Below are positions 33,588 to 46,262 of a stretch of DNA of 64,000 bases, piece by piece (position 1 is the stretch's first letter; each line of letters opens with the position of its first letter). A model generated the notes under the pieces. That model was not told the DNA's origin. It made no database searches and saw nothing but the letters and a program-made list of their open reading frames with translations. This DNA comes from Bombyx mori (taxonomy: Eukaryota; Arthropoda; Insecta; Lepidoptera; Bombycidae): positions 7,874,001 through 7,938,000 of the forward strand of contig NC_085124.1 in the NCBI RefSeq assembly GCF_030269925.1. Direction: 5' to 3'. The translations under genes and the position numbers were made by a program.

Positions 33588-34656
33588 CACGAGCCACCAC
33601 CATCACTTGCCGTCAGATGTATAATTGATTCATTTACGACTCGATAACAAACAAATATTGATGTTAGTATTTTTTCACAAGATTCATTTTCTGAAGTATT
33701 TTTAGACACCTGTTTTGTAGTTCAACTAAAAAAAGGAATTCATTCGTATGATCATAACAAAACATACGTGTGTACGTAAATGTACGTACATACGTACTCT
33801 TAAATATTAATAACTACTAGCAGACCGGAAGAACTTTCTAGTCTTTTTACTAGAAAGCCCTGTATACTCGTCTTAAATCCGAAAAGTTCACTTATATATA
33901 TCGTCTTTTTGCATTAAAAGTGTACAATTTCCAAAAATATTCGAATTTGAGTTAACATGCGGCATCATTTGGTATCACCAGTGTTTTTCTCATAAATACT
34001 GTAAAAGAGCGTAGTTTAGTTTTAGTTTTTTTTTTAGTTTACCTATATTTTGACTACTATTAACAAAATTAATACATAATTTTATCCTACTTTAAACAAC
34101 AAATAATGTAACTGGTAAAAAATTAAAAATAAATGTTGCAAAGAGGATTAATATTAAAAATATCACATGTTAAACCTTAATGCGCTCTCCTGTAAAATTA
34201 GTAAGTTTTGAGATTATACAATTTTAATGCGAGAAGACGATATGTCGGAGACGGTCATAAGTTTGGTAGCTAAACGAAACGCAGCATGATTCCCGAGAGA
34301 TGACAGCACAATAGCGGTATCGTCGGAACTCGGCTAACTTCGTGCTACGACAGAGCCTAGCCGATAGAGGAGGGTAGACATCATCACACTTACCAACCAG
34401 CCTTCTTGGAGAGCGGTACTCCGTCTAAGAACTGTCATTCGTTTCCGTTTGCTTGTCAAGAGAAGATTTCTAAATTGTTCTAAGACAACAAACGTGATTG
34501 GTGTACTCAATATTTCTCTTAGCTCGATCACCCTATTCGCCCCTACGATGTCTGACGATGGTGTTAATAATTGTGGCTTCTCCAACATAATGTATATATT
34601 TTTTCTGTACGGACCGAATTGTCAGTCTAAACCGTTTTCTAATCCAACCTAACACA
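33588..34656. other. Unassigned spacer
   Basis: The frames at 34334-34588 (minus) and 34449-34652 (plus) overlap and carry no domain I recognise. The first half is AT-rich. Confidence 0.3.
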
Positions 34657-34745
34657 AACAACAAATTTCATCAAAATCGGTCAAGCCGCTTAAGAGGAGC
34701 TTACTAACATATACATGGACAGAAGAATTTTATACATATTAAGAT
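34657..34745 (+). mobile_element. Dispersed repeat tail
   Basis: TTCATCAAAATCGGTCAAGC, then AACATATACATGGACAGAAG and ATTTTATACATATTAAGAT, resembles a repeat end that is common in moth genomes (from memory). Single copy in this window; family not identified. Confidence 0.35.
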
Positions 34746-36919
34746 TTGAAAAATAAATAAGAATTGAATAGAGTTCTTCGTCATAGATTGTTGTATCTAT
34801 ATAGAGTTTAATATTAATCTGCAAAGATAGTCGATCTTTACTATCTAAGGATACATACACTACCCACCTACGAATCCATAATCTAACGTTTCGCGTATTT
34901 ACCGAAAAGATAAAAATATTGAATCTTGCAATGAAATATTAAATTAATTCTTACTTTAGGTACCAAAATTAACAAATTTGTATTGCTTACGGCAATTATT
35001 TATGCTATGTATTTATGCTGTGTATTTATGAATTTTCGCACACAGTAAAGTAATATTAAGTTTAATGCAAAACTTTTCAATCGCATTCAATTAAAACCGC
35101 TTTCTAGAAATTGTGAGAAATTCTTCAAAGATCCTGTATGTATATACACAACTTTCAAGGGAGTCTTACGGTAGCATTATTAAACTCGATGCAAAAGAAG
35201 TCTGCGACCTTTATACAGGTGGGTTTATTGTGTCCACGTGCTCGACCTCTCTCACCTTTCTCAATAAATGCGTTTTTCTCTCATTGTTTTTTTTTTCCGT
35301 TTTAACATGATCCGATTTGCTGAAGTACCGTATTCCCCGAGCATTTGAGTTTATCCGGAACCCTCGACTCTTCAGTAAAAAACATTTACGACCTCTTGAA
35401 GGTACGTTTTCAAGTTAATTTCTTTAGTTCACTTAATGATTTCTTTTATCGGATTTTATATGAATTTGCTTTTATATTATTTTCTATTGAAGTCGTTTCC
35501 AAAAGCCAGTATAGTTTTCGTGGTCGCTGACGAGAACCGTTGTTTATTTCAACTTTGCTCGTCAAATATCGGAGATTGTATCACGCATAAACCTTAAAAG
35601 CATTTTGAATGAATTTGTAGTTTTATTTGTCAATGATGGCTTGTGATGATGCAAACAAAATTGTATAAATATCTCCGTGCCTTCTACTATTTTCATTTTG
35701 TATATAATTTATAATGCTCTAGTGTCGACATTTAATATTTACGTCATTTCTGACCAGTGAATGTAAAATGTCATCTTAAAAAATATTTAATATTACAGAG
35801 TATTTGTAACCTCGACTCGTCTATTTAAACTTAAACAGTCGTTTGGAAATCCATGTTATACCAATTCATGTAATATCGCCATAGAGTTTTTCGGAACCTT
35901 ATATAACGTCACCTATCTAGTCCTACCTAACACGCTATAAGCTATAAGCGACTGTGATAACTGACAGGACATAACTTTAAACAACTTATAGTAAACAAAG
36001 ATATTGTAATATTTTTTCCATTTGATAAGTACCAAGTGTATAGGAAGTAAAAGTCTTAGCGTGATGCGCTCACAACGGCACAGCATTGCTATTTATACAG
36101 ATCTATCAGCATTTCAAATCAAAGGGGCCGCAACTGTGATTCCATTAAAAATCAGATGTATTTATTATTTAAGTTACTTAGAAATATAACCGAGTTAAAT
36201 TCCACTCTTTTATTTCAGTTTGTGCTTGTATAAAGTGTATTAGAGTAAAGAGGTAGGAACAGGCTATAAAATCTTGTGTCGGACCTAGGGACCGTCGTAC
36301 AGCGAACCGCGCTATTTTACGACTCACTCTCTGACTACACTAACGAAATCAACGTACCCTTCAAAGCGGTCATAGTGTGATCGGTGGCAGTCATTTTTGA
36401 AATATTAGCGTTTTGGATAAATCGCGTTGTAATAGTTATTTTATTATTATTAAATCCTTATTTCAGTAAAGAAGCCATACATTTTGTTAGGAAGTATAAT
36501 CTATGTAACTTAAAAACCTAACACATTAGTGTCTGACTATTTATTACAATTTTATAAAAACTTAAAAGTTATTGGTTTTCGCCTCTTTATTATTGGGTTT
36601 AGTGAAATCTTTTAAAATAATTGAACTGCTTCAATAATTTGTGTAATCAAATTACCATGTTAGTTGTTCCAATTGAATACTTAAAGTCATATAAATTTCT
36701 ATTACATAACTTTACAGCTTCGCTAGAAATCATCATAGACTCTTAGCTTACGTCATTTCTTCGAAATTTTGGGACACACATTATTGTTTCGAAGGCGGTC
36801 TGAAATATGAAACTTGTAGTCTTTGTGTATTCCTGTTAAATTAGGTCACATGGAACTGCGTCGATACTTAATTTTATATTAGGTTTTATAAATAAAACTA
36901 GTATGGTTTTCGTTGATAG
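34746..36919. other. Unassigned AT-rich spacer
   Basis: No gene or repeat shared with the rest of the window. Frames of 61-65 codons only. Confidence 0.3.
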
Positions 36920-36922
36920 GTA

Positions 36923-38507
36923 CCGTAAAATGGGGTAAATAGGGACAAAATCGAACTTCAGATTGAATTTTAACATAGTTCCAATTAAATAGTCACTGCT
37001 CAACCAAAGAAATAAGTTGAGTCTTGAACGTACCTAGGTGATAAAAACCGTTACATTATTTTAATTATTCATTTTAAAGAAATAATCGGTAAAATAATGG
37101 CCGTCCCAATTTACCCAGCGTCCGGGGTAAATTGACACGGTTAAGGGTTAAATTGGGATATTTGTAAGGGTTGTCAACTCGCACTACTGCGATATATAGG
37201 TAGGTGCCATATAATTATTTATATGGACCGAAATGATGAATACAATCCATAATTTAAGCACAATACACAACATAGTGTAAATTAATCTGGTTTCTATTCC
37301 GAAGCGATGTGACGTGAATGATAATCAACAATACAATGATCAAAAAAAGTATGTGCATGTTATATTTTAGAAAATTATTATTTAATTTCCTTAAAAATCA
37401 CAACTCTGAAACAAAATCATAAAATAGAATAAAAAATAGAAAACAAAAGGACTGGAAATGCAATAATACAATTTTATTTAATCAACATTTTCAAAATAAT
37501 CTTTGAGCAAGAGTAAGATATCAGGTGAATAAGATAAAAAAACAGCTCTATCTGATTACTGCCAATAATAACAAAAATAAAAGAAATTCTTTCTAAGCGA
37601 AATAACTAAACTCAATTAATTCACTCACTCATAATTGGATATCTCGGATTTTTAATTAATGTTACATTTAAAATCTGAGGCCTGTTTTTATTTGTGTGTG
37701 TTCGTTGTGAATGTTAACAAAATCATGATTCGACGTGTGAATAGATTCTGAAATAACAAAAGTTTTGATTCGTTTGAGTTCTTTTAACTTTTAATTTTTT
37801 TTATTGCTTTAAAGAACATACGACCGGGCAGATATTACAAGGTAAATGTCGCGAAAAAAAAGTAATTTTATATATACTTTTCTTTTACCTATAATACTTA
37901 CATAAACTAACTGATAAACACATTAACCTTCTTTACATCACGCAATTAAGTGATAGTATAGGCTAAAAAATCTATTATAAGATATCAGTGACAACCCTAA
38001 CAATCCATCCCTATTTTGTCTTTTGGCGTTCCAATTTTGTGTTTTCTCGTCCCTAATTTTTCCAGTCTCGTTCCAAATTACCCTACATACATCCCAATTT
38101 TCCCCAAAAAGAAAGGAAAAATTATACATTTTTTATTTTGTTGAAATATTGTATTTAAAATAAGAATATTGCAACTTACCGTTTGTTGTGGTATTTCCAG
38201 ATGTATTAAAAATTTATATAAACTGTGATCTTATTGAAAAAACAACGATAATATTACTTTTTTTAAAAGTTCTGTAAGCTGTTTTAAAACGCACTTTTCA
38301 ACCACTATTTTCAATTTAATTTGACGAATTTTTGGGACCAACTTAACTCATATTTAGTGCTTCCATAGTTAACTTGGTTATTCTTCTATACATTGATAAA
38401 TATTAACATAAACAAAATTAGGTAGATTCCGTGCTACAGGTACTTTGAGAATCTTCCGCAGGTTTGTCCCAATTTACCCCAGGATCCCAATTTACCCCAT
38501 GTCATGG
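36923..38507. mobile_element. 1.6-kb TIR element without transposase
   Basis: The left end GTACCGTAAAATGGGGTAAAT and the inverted right end GTACCATGACATGGGGTAAAT match at 18 of 21 positions. TA (or GTAC) borders both ends. Related GGGTAAATT / CCCAATTTACCC motifs repeat just inside each end (37104-37157 and 38467-38498). The interior is AT-rich with no long frame. The 63-codon minus frame 37938-38129 only reflects CCCAATTTT-type subterminal repeats. Probably a large non-autonomous DNA transposon. Confidence 0.7.
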
Positions 38508-38519
38508 TACTTTGTTAAG

Positions 38520-40660
38520 TAGGTAGGCCTTTTTCTAGACTGGAAATCATATTCGATAAAATTCAAGACTAAAATCCGAGTTGGGATTTTTTTTATTTTC
38601 ATCTCTTTTGTGTGTTCAAAGTAGTTCCTGTTAGTCCGTTTCCTAATACTGTATAGAGTATTGTTTTTTTTTTTATATTTGGTGACCGTAACAATTTTTT
38701 TCTTCTTCTTTGTATCCTAAAATAAATATTTTAAATATATTATAGTTTTCAGCTTTGCATTTTTTTATTGCAACTTGAGCTTTGCATTTTTACGTATTGA
38801 CACTAATTATAAATCATCACCAAGGGTCAATATACTATTTTCAGTCACAGCCATTGATCGATTCCAAGAGAAAGCCATATAGACGCAAATTTAATCATGC
38901 CATTCTGTGGAACTGCGTTCATTTCTTGGAAACTGGTCTGTGAACTGTTGAATTTTGTACAACTTGGAAGATAGAAAATACATATATTTGTACATGCTGT
39001 AAGTTTTTAAATTTTAGACCTCTCCAAATAAATTACTGATAAAACAGGGGGTACCTGTAACTTAGTTACAATTGTATTTAAAATATTTTATAACATTTCC
39101 GTGTCAAAATGTAAATATATACCACTACAAGGAGTAAATATTGCTTTGAGAAACCTTATTTTAGTATAAAAGTTAAAAATAAGCCAAATAGGTGCCGTTT
39201 TCCTGTGCTGCGCTAACTAAACAGCATTTATTTATTTTTCAAATAAATAGCGCATTATTCGTACGTGATTTTTTAAAATAAACAAATCTACAGCTGAGTT
39301 TTAAATTATAGAACGATTTTCAAATGTTTCAATTACAAAAATTATACTTTCCAAATTTTTATTCTGCGATTTGATATAGAGATATTTTTTATATCATTAT
39401 GTTAAGTCGCGCATCTTAATTCAAATTTATATTCATTTCAGACGCTACTACGCAGTATGAGTCGGTCGTGTGTAGGTCGCGTCCTATGTGACCTGTCTCG
39501 GCCACCGTTAGCTTATCCAGAGCTAAATCGCTTTAAAATGTAATCTGTTTTAAACAATTTTGCCAACGTTATTTCGACTCTCTTCCTGTAGACAATTTTT
39601 TTTAATTTTGTGAGTTGTCTGCTGAGACAAAGTATTGTTTGTTTATATAAAATTCATCAGCAGTATAATAAGAAGGTTAGGTACAAAATTGTAATTTGAA
39701 TTTATTTAAGTAAGTGTCGATTTTATCGTTTTATAAGAAGTAATGAAATTTTGTGATTGATATAAATATATATATGTAATCCAAAACGTGGTATTGAAAG
39801 ATAACAAAGAAATCAGTTTAAAATAGAATCTAAAGCAACTTAAGAGAATGAAAACTTATTATTTTGCACTTGACCTTAAACAGAAGCCGCTGAAAACTGC
39901 TTAGAACTTTCTTTTGTCGTGTTTCCTCTAATATATTGTTGCTTGATTTTATATAATAGGTTTCTAACAATGCTTTTTTCGGTTTGTGCATTTAATTTTA
40001 TTGTATTAATTCTGATCTATTTCTTCGAAGAAATTGGGTAAAATTGAAACTCAATGGCATAGGTAACTATAACTATCTGGATTAATTATTGATTTATTTA
40101 GTAGCGTAATTGAGACAATAAGCTCACAGCCGCATGTGAATGTCTCCGTCCAAAATAAGACTTCTAACTTGCGTATTGGTAAAATAAAAAAAAAATTTGT
40201 CATGTTTAGTCTATAACTTGCTATATGGTACGTATTTAAAAAGCACGCATGATACTAGTAAACAATTAAGATACCTATAATAATTCTCGTGAAATTACTT
40301 TGCAGCGATCTACGCTTCAAGCAGTCCAGGTTGTTGTTAATTTACTTAGCGAGTGCTACGAAGCACATTCGCTCGCTAATCATTACAGGAAAATGTTTCA
40401 ATGGAAATTCACCTCAGGTACATACATCCCTACGATAATCAAGTTTTTTGTTTGTCACTTACCTAATTTAATTAGGTACACGTAAAAGTAGACTTGACAT
40501 TCATTGTTTGAAATCAATCATTTAAAAAAAATACAATATGTTTAGGTGGTTCTCAAAGAGTCTATAGGGTTAATAATCGAAATAGATAGATGGTTCTATT
40601 CACTTTGTGATGTCGATTGGGTTCGGTAAATTCTTAATTAATCTATATCTGTAGTAATCT
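38520..40660. other. Unassigned AT-rich spacer
   Basis: No gene or recurring repeat recognised over about 2.1 kb. Confidence 0.3.
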
Positions 40661-41368
40661 ATACTAATATTATAAAGAGGAAAGATTTGTTTGTTTATTT
40701 GTTTGTATTGAATAGGCTCCGAAACTACTGAACCGATTTGAAAAATTCTTTCACTGTTTGAAAGCTACACTATTCCTGAGTGACATAGGTTATAATCTTT
40801 TTTAAAAAAAATTAGGGATCCTTACTAAAACTCCACTGAACGCTTTACTGGTGGTAGGACCTCTTGAGAGTCCGCGCGGGTAGGTACCACCACCCTGCTT
40901 ATTTCTGCCGTGAAGCAGCTTCGTTTCGGTTCGAAGGGTGGGGCAGCCGTTGTAACTATACTTGAGACCTGAGAACTTATATCTCAAGATGGGTGGCGCA
41001 TTTACGTTGTAGATGTCTACGGGATCCATTAACCACTTAACATCAGGTGGGCTGTGAGCTCGGCACCCATCTAAGCAATAAAAAAAAACAAAAAACTCCA
41101 ATAATGTAATCCAAGGTGTAAAAAAAGCACTTAAAATATTCTTTACATCGCGGGCCCTTCGAAAACTATTGATGATAGAATAAAATAACGTACTACGACT
41201 TTGTAGAACATATTATTATTTACAAAAAGTGTCGCGATACCATATGTCTAACTATTATATTTATGCCGCAATAAATGTGCTTTTATTTAAAAAGATAAAA
41301 CAACGTCAAATATCGTTGAAATTTTTGTTAAAGACCCGAGCGGAGCCGTAGCGGGCCGCTGGTTATTA
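40661..41368 (-). mobile_element. Long family C retroposon, split by Bm1
   Basis: On the plus strand it opens TCTATACTAATATTATAAAG, then GGCTCCGAAACTACTGAACC, and closes CCGTAGCGGGCCGCTGG. With the inserted Bm1 removed it is about 445 bp, twice the length of the other family C copies, so those are probably internally deleted derivatives. No TSD resolved. Confidence 0.6.
40836..41091 (+). mobile_element. Bm1 SINE, head missing, 9-bp TSD
   Basis: Flanked by AAAACTCCA at 40827-40835 and 41092-41100. Contains ACTGGTGGTAGGACCTCTTG through ATCTAAGCAATAAAAAAAAA. Truncated at the 5' side during insertion. The 99-codon minus frame is a shadow. Confidence 0.9.
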
Positions 41369-41396
41369 ATAAATTCGGTAGTCTAGTGCCGGTATA

Positions 41397-41660
41397 ATTC
41401 ACCAAAGTTTCTTACCAAACGTTACCAGCATTAACGCGGATTTGTATAAGGAACTTGTCCAATGACAGAAAAGCTCGGAAATCTCCGGTGAGCTTTGGTT
41501 AATAGCTCGTTTCCGCTGCTCCTACACGACATTTCTCGACCTCATACAGAACAGAAGACAGTCTCTAAGACAAAAGAGCTAGGGTTGGAACTTTTGAGTC
41601 ATCCAACGTGCTCACCAGACCTTACGCCGACAGACTTCTACTTGCCAAAGTTTGGACAAC
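41397..41660 (+). pseudogene. Mariner-type transposase remnant, copy 2
   Basis: Homologous to 17530-17900. It reads LHDISRPHTEQKT (second catalytic Asp) and CSPDLTPTDFYL (third Asp), with exactly 34 residues between the two Asp, as in the mariner DD34D class. It lacks the MITE present in copy 1. Truncated at both ends; a LINE fragment follows at 41668. Confidence 0.8.
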
Positions 41661-41667
41661 TTGCTTA

Positions 41668-41786
41668 GCAATGCTAAGGTCAAGCCGCTACCTACCGTTA
41701 AGTACTCTCCACAAGGTTCGTTTGAAGGAGGACATGTCATAGCGCTCGGAAAACTCCGTAGAGGGGAGCTCATTCCATAGCCATTT
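41668..41786 (-). pseudogene. LINE 3'-coding fragment
   Basis: Minus-strand match to the end of the LINE frame at 15055-16235, covering the region of TTAACGGTAGGTAGCGGCTT, the FFKR codons and the TCCATAGC... block. It lies directly against the mariner remnant; the 15-nt palindrome CTTAGCAATGCTAAG (41664-41678) spans the junction. Confidence 0.75.
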
Positions 41787-42685
41787 TAACATTTTAACTT
41801 AATATAGCATTTAAAGTTTTATCGTGAAAGTTTGTAAAGCTGTTTGTAAATTTGGGCCAAAGTACAAAAGGTCATGGCGTTCCAATATGTGTTCCAAGGT
41901 AGATAGAAATTCGGGCTAGTGGTCAAACTAATTTGAATTTCGAACCGATCAAACGACCGTCACAAAGGTTAATGTTTTAAGTAATTTAAGTGATGACTGC
42001 TACTAAATGGGGCCGAAAGGCTGTGAATTTTAAATAGCCTTAGTCGGTTTATTGGGTTCACATTAAAATACCTCATAGGTTGTTCAAGTCGTCATCTAAA
42101 TCTGTTATATTAGGCTGACTATTCATATATGGATTTTAGTTTTTCTACACTCGATTGTGGTAGCTATGTATCAGTGTTGCAGTTCACAAAAAGTGCGTAT
42201 AACTTAGTTGATAATAATCTGTCTAATAATTAATCAAAAGATACAATGTACACTACAATGTACAAAAGATACAATACAAAGATACAAACAAAGATACAAA
42301 GATAATGCGACAGTCCGCTTCAGTAACTATTATTCGAATTCTTCTTTCAACCTCGAAAATATAGCCATGACTTTACCATCGTTTTTGTATGCAGTTCCAC
42401 ACGGTAAGATATATTTTTTAAATAATTGAAAATCTATACCAAGATACAACATTAGGATCTGACGTGTCTATGAATTGAAAGAAATTAATAAAAAGAGAAA
42501 CGGGTAAGTAATTAAAGAACAGTCATGGAACATAAACGTGCGATTTTTAAAATTATTCTCTGTCTGTCTTTCTGTTTGTTTGTTTGTTTGTTTGTTTGCG
42601 CACTTCACTGGAATTACGGAATAGATTTTCATATTATTTTCATGGATAGACCGATATTAATTAAGAGCAGATAATAAGTCGTCTG
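41787..42685. other. Unassigned AT-rich spacer with GTTT microsatellite
   Basis: No gene. A (TTTG)n run lies at about 42568-42598. Confidence 0.4.
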
Positions 42686-43050
42686 CTTGTGTTCGAGCGT
42701 AAGATCCTAAGACGGACATTCAGTGCTATACAGGAAAACGATATATGGAGGAGGCGCTATAAACACGATTTGCCTGATATTCACATCCTAATATCATAAA
42801 AACTATAAAAATTTTACGCCTACGATGGGCAGAACATGTAGTACAAATGGAGGAGACCAGAATGCCAAGACAACTACTATATCGCAAACCAGAGGGCCGC
42901 AGAAGTCGTGGAAGGCCCAGACTCCGATGGTTAGATGTCGTAGAGCACGACGTCAAAGTTATCGGTGTCAAGAACTGGAAGGAGAAAGTACTGAACAGAG
43001 CAGTCTGGAGAGACATACTGGACCAGGCTAAGGCCCACCCTGGGCTGTAA
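42686..43050 (+). pseudogene. RTE-like LINE, C-terminus, frameshifted
   Basis: The first frame (42692-~42780) gives FERKILRRTFSAI and WRRRYKHDLPD. After a frameshift, the second (42790-43050) gives TIKILRLRWAEHVVQM, GRRSRGRPRLRWLDVVEHD and the terminal WRDILDQAKAHPGL. This is the usual C-terminal module of insect endonuclease/RT elements of the RTE type. No catalytic core. Other reading frames here are shadows. Confidence 0.75.
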
Positions 43051-44288
43051 GGCCTAAGATGATGAGATATATACGAGCACCTACGATAGAAGTTTATTTC
43101 ATTAAAATCAGAATTAAAGAAAAGTTAATTTATAAATTTTTTGAATATTCTTTCATGCTGTCAGGTATTAGTAGTTACACCGTAAGCAGTATAATTAATA
43201 CGAAAGTAACTCTGTCTGTTACATTTTTAAGCCCAAGCAATTCAATCATTCTAACGAAACCCGAAAAATAGTGTGAGCCCTGTGAAAGAATATAGACTAC
43301 CTTTCATTCCACTACTCAAATCGGATCTCCGCCCACGCTTTATAAAGTGTATTTACGAAGGCGAAACTACAGCTCTGAATAGAACTAGAAAACAGAAACA
43401 CAACCTAGAAAGTGAATTATTGAGTATTAATTAACAGAATGTTCTCATTTTACAGACTTAATTAGCTTATTTATTGGTTTCTTTAATTCCAAATTAGACT
43501 ACTCGTGGCAGGGCGTATTGTGAGCCCATTGGGAGTGGGATCATCAACTTACATATTTTAATTACCTGTTTCGCTAAAAAGCGCTCGATAGAGGCTTTAT
43601 GCAAACGCAACATTAACCTAATGTCTAGAAGTCAGAAGTGGCACTCAAATTGTATTATTTTCGCCAATGCCTATTTAGAGTCAAATGAGCTATGAGCGCC
43701 TTAACTAGTTAGACTTTAAAAAAATTCAAAGATTATTCAATTCCATTCATATTCATAAATCTAAAATAGCAGCCCATAAATTATAACCAATTTAAAACTT
43801 TTTTTAAATCTCTGTATTTTATTTTTTAATTATATTTATTTTTGTTGAACGGACAGCCCTAATAGAAGCCCTAAGTCCAATTAGCTGCTTAAAAGAACCA
43901 TTGCTCAACCAATAGCACTCAACGGCAAATTGCCACCGCCATATTAATCTACCCGTCTCTCCATTTCTAACGAACAGAAACAAACGGTCCTTTTGAATCT
44001 ACGGCTGTTTAGTGGTCGTTATCTCTTACTATTTGCCCATTCATATATTTCCCTTGAACATAAATCGACACCAGAATAGGGAATATGCTTTGTAAACATC
44101 GAAGAATCGAGCAACAAGTCGTGGGGGCGTATTCCAGTCCGATAGATACGAGGGATATCGCTCGACCTTTTTCGCCCTTTAGAAAGATCATTCGACACCC
44201 ACATCTGACGGATTGTGTTCGTTCATGCGTGAGAACTGGATATTTCGCGTGTCTGTTACGTGTGAACACGAATAAGATCTGAATGAAG
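43051..44288. other. Unassigned AT-rich spacer
   Basis: Overlapping plus and minus frames at 44009-44282 show no domain. No recurring repeat. Confidence 0.3.
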
Positions 44289-44306
44289 TGACGTCATGTG
44301 ACGTCA
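44289..44306. promoter_or_regulatory. Two perfect TGACGTCA sites in tandem
   Basis: TGACGTCA at 44289-44296 and 44299-44306, 10 bp centre to centre, thus on the same face of the helix. This is the consensus CRE bound by CREB/ATF bZIP proteins. No gene or promoter is identified next to it, so its use is unproven. Confidence 0.4.
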
Positions 44307-44572
44307 GGGATTCCCTTTTTGAGTTCCATGTAAATATCACGTGAATGTTAGGTATTGGTGTTTGCGTGTGTGTAATTTTATTTAATATAATTGTTTAAGT
44401 CGAGGTTGGCAACAATGAAGAATATGATGCAACTTTTATATTAAAAGAAGTTTTACATTCGTGTGGTGCATTAAAATAATGAAACTGCACAATTTTATTT
44501 GGTTTTACTAGAATCCTAAAGTAAGTCTCAGTAAAATAAAAGCGAAAATGGTAGATAGCGCAATTTTTTTTA

Positions 44573-44995
44573 GGTGTTGTTACTGATCATAATAAAGCTT
44601 AAGAGAAAGAAGTAAAAAGGCAAGCGCTGCGTGTTAACTACGCATTTGAGAACATTCACTACGTCAAAAGCCGCATCTATAAACAAACAAATTAGAAATG
44701 TACCGAATGGTTCGGCCTTCTCCGCCGTGACGGCATACTGCGTTGTACGATTGTTTTTCTTGTCATTGCTGTGTTGACGTTCGGACACGCGGTACGCCGG
44801 CAAATCAGCAATCATCGTAGTAAGGATTTGTTTTGATACGGCACGAGAATCGGCAACACGTCGTGATGCGCAGTCAAGACTGGCGCGCAATTCACCAGAA
44901 AGGGATGGGTTGCAATCCACGCATGCGCCCTGGCTAACGCGGGAAGCATTTTCTAGAAGCGTTTCCGCGAATATGCGCGACAGGGAAAACCGCGA
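44573..44995 (-). other. Unassigned GC-rich open frame (~140 codons)
   Basis: On the minus strand a frame is open from about 44995 to 44573. It reads ISRFSLSRIFAETLLENASR, then RVADSRAVSKQILTTMIADL and AYRVSERQHSNDKKNNRTTQ, among others. There is no ATG near its start. The first ~290 bp are clearly richer in GC and CpG than the surroundings. It could be an exon, a decayed element or chance. I recognise no family. Confidence 0.3.
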
Positions 44996-45914
44996 GATGT
45001 GATCATCATTTGACTTTTTTGTTAATTTTTGGACCTATTGTTGCCAAACAATATCGTCAGTAGAATACGGGTGATATAATATCACAAGGAACACAGACAC
45101 AAAAAATCAGAAGTAAATTAAATACGCATTTAAAGTTAAATCAGACTGATTAACTTGATTGTGTCCATTATCCATTAAAAATCAAATTATGACTTCATTG
45201 ACGATTTAAAATTAAACAACACAAGAAGACAAACAGAAAAATAACTTGCATCATTGCAATGTATTAAAATGAGTAAATTTTAAATTCAACCAAAGATTTC
45301 TCACTATATTTGTGTAAACATCTGAAGTAGGAGATTAGGTCAAGGATGAGTTTGTTCCCTGTGTCCCTGAGGCCGGGTCTTACCAAGAAACTCTACTTCA
45401 TTATTAACTAGTTTCCAACTTTAGACCTTTTTGATTATACCTGTAATTTGTTACTTAATTTCAGATTTGAGAAGTGAAAAAGACTATTTTGTGCTTTTCG
45501 GTACTTGTGAGATTTTTTTATATATCTACCGATTTACGGTATTCTGGTTTTAAGATAAGCCATAGACTTCTGAACATGCATCGGGCATAGTCTTCAAGTC
45601 AGAATTGTATTGAAACAGTGATTACTGTTTTATTTCAATAGTTTGGTATGATGGCTAGATATGAACCTATAAAGGAAACCTCCTAGTAGAACTTATGAGA
45701 AATTCGATTTTGGGAATCGTGGAATACCATTCAAAACTTTGTCCACTTTGGGCCGAAAAATGGTATCAATCCGGCTACCAGCAATAATATGTACTTAATT
45801 TCGCGTTGATAATTACTGCGAAAGTTAAATTAGGTGCTATAGCATAAATAGGTAGACATCAGTTAAGACTAATAAAAAATTTATCATGACCAATATTATT
45901 AATTTTTCGTTAAC
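44996..45914. other. Unassigned AT-rich spacer
   Basis: No gene or recurring repeat recognised. Confidence 0.3.
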
Positions 45915-46012
45915 TATTCGCTGGTAGCCTAAGGGCTTCCTAAGGGACTGTTCCAGCTTCACGGGGACGGATGGGTGAGCTCAGGCTCAGTTTGAGAGAA
46001 TTTGCTTAGGTA
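45915..46012 (-). mobile_element. LINE tail repeat (family B), short
   Basis: Minus-strand piece with TTCGCTGGTAGCCTAAGGGC and GTGAGCTCAGGCTCAGTTTG, matching the tail end of the copy at 12754-12945. Confidence 0.55.
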
Positions 46013-46027
46013 GTAGTACTAACTACG

Positions 46028-46262
46028 ACATTAAATTTGTTAAGATGGTGGCGGGTAGCCATCATAGATCACAAGATATTTGAAAGATGCCTGAATCTCG
46101 TTTACGACATTTTCAAGATAAGTTTAAATATATACAAGTTCCGAACAACATTCGGACTGTCGGTCTACCGAGCAATATCACGCGCTCGGTGGAAGGATCT
46201 TCCCTTCGTCGTATACATTCCACAAGATCACCTTTTGTTTATTGTTGTTTGTATATTACGTT
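46028..46262. repeat. Dispersed repeat (family E), copy 1
   Basis: Shares GATGCCTGAATCTCG, TACGACATTTTCAAGATAAG, GTCGGTCTACCGAGCAATAT and GTCGTATAC blocks with 61273-61480, same orientation. Not attributed to a class. Frames of 60-87 codons across it are not convincing. Confidence 0.6.
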
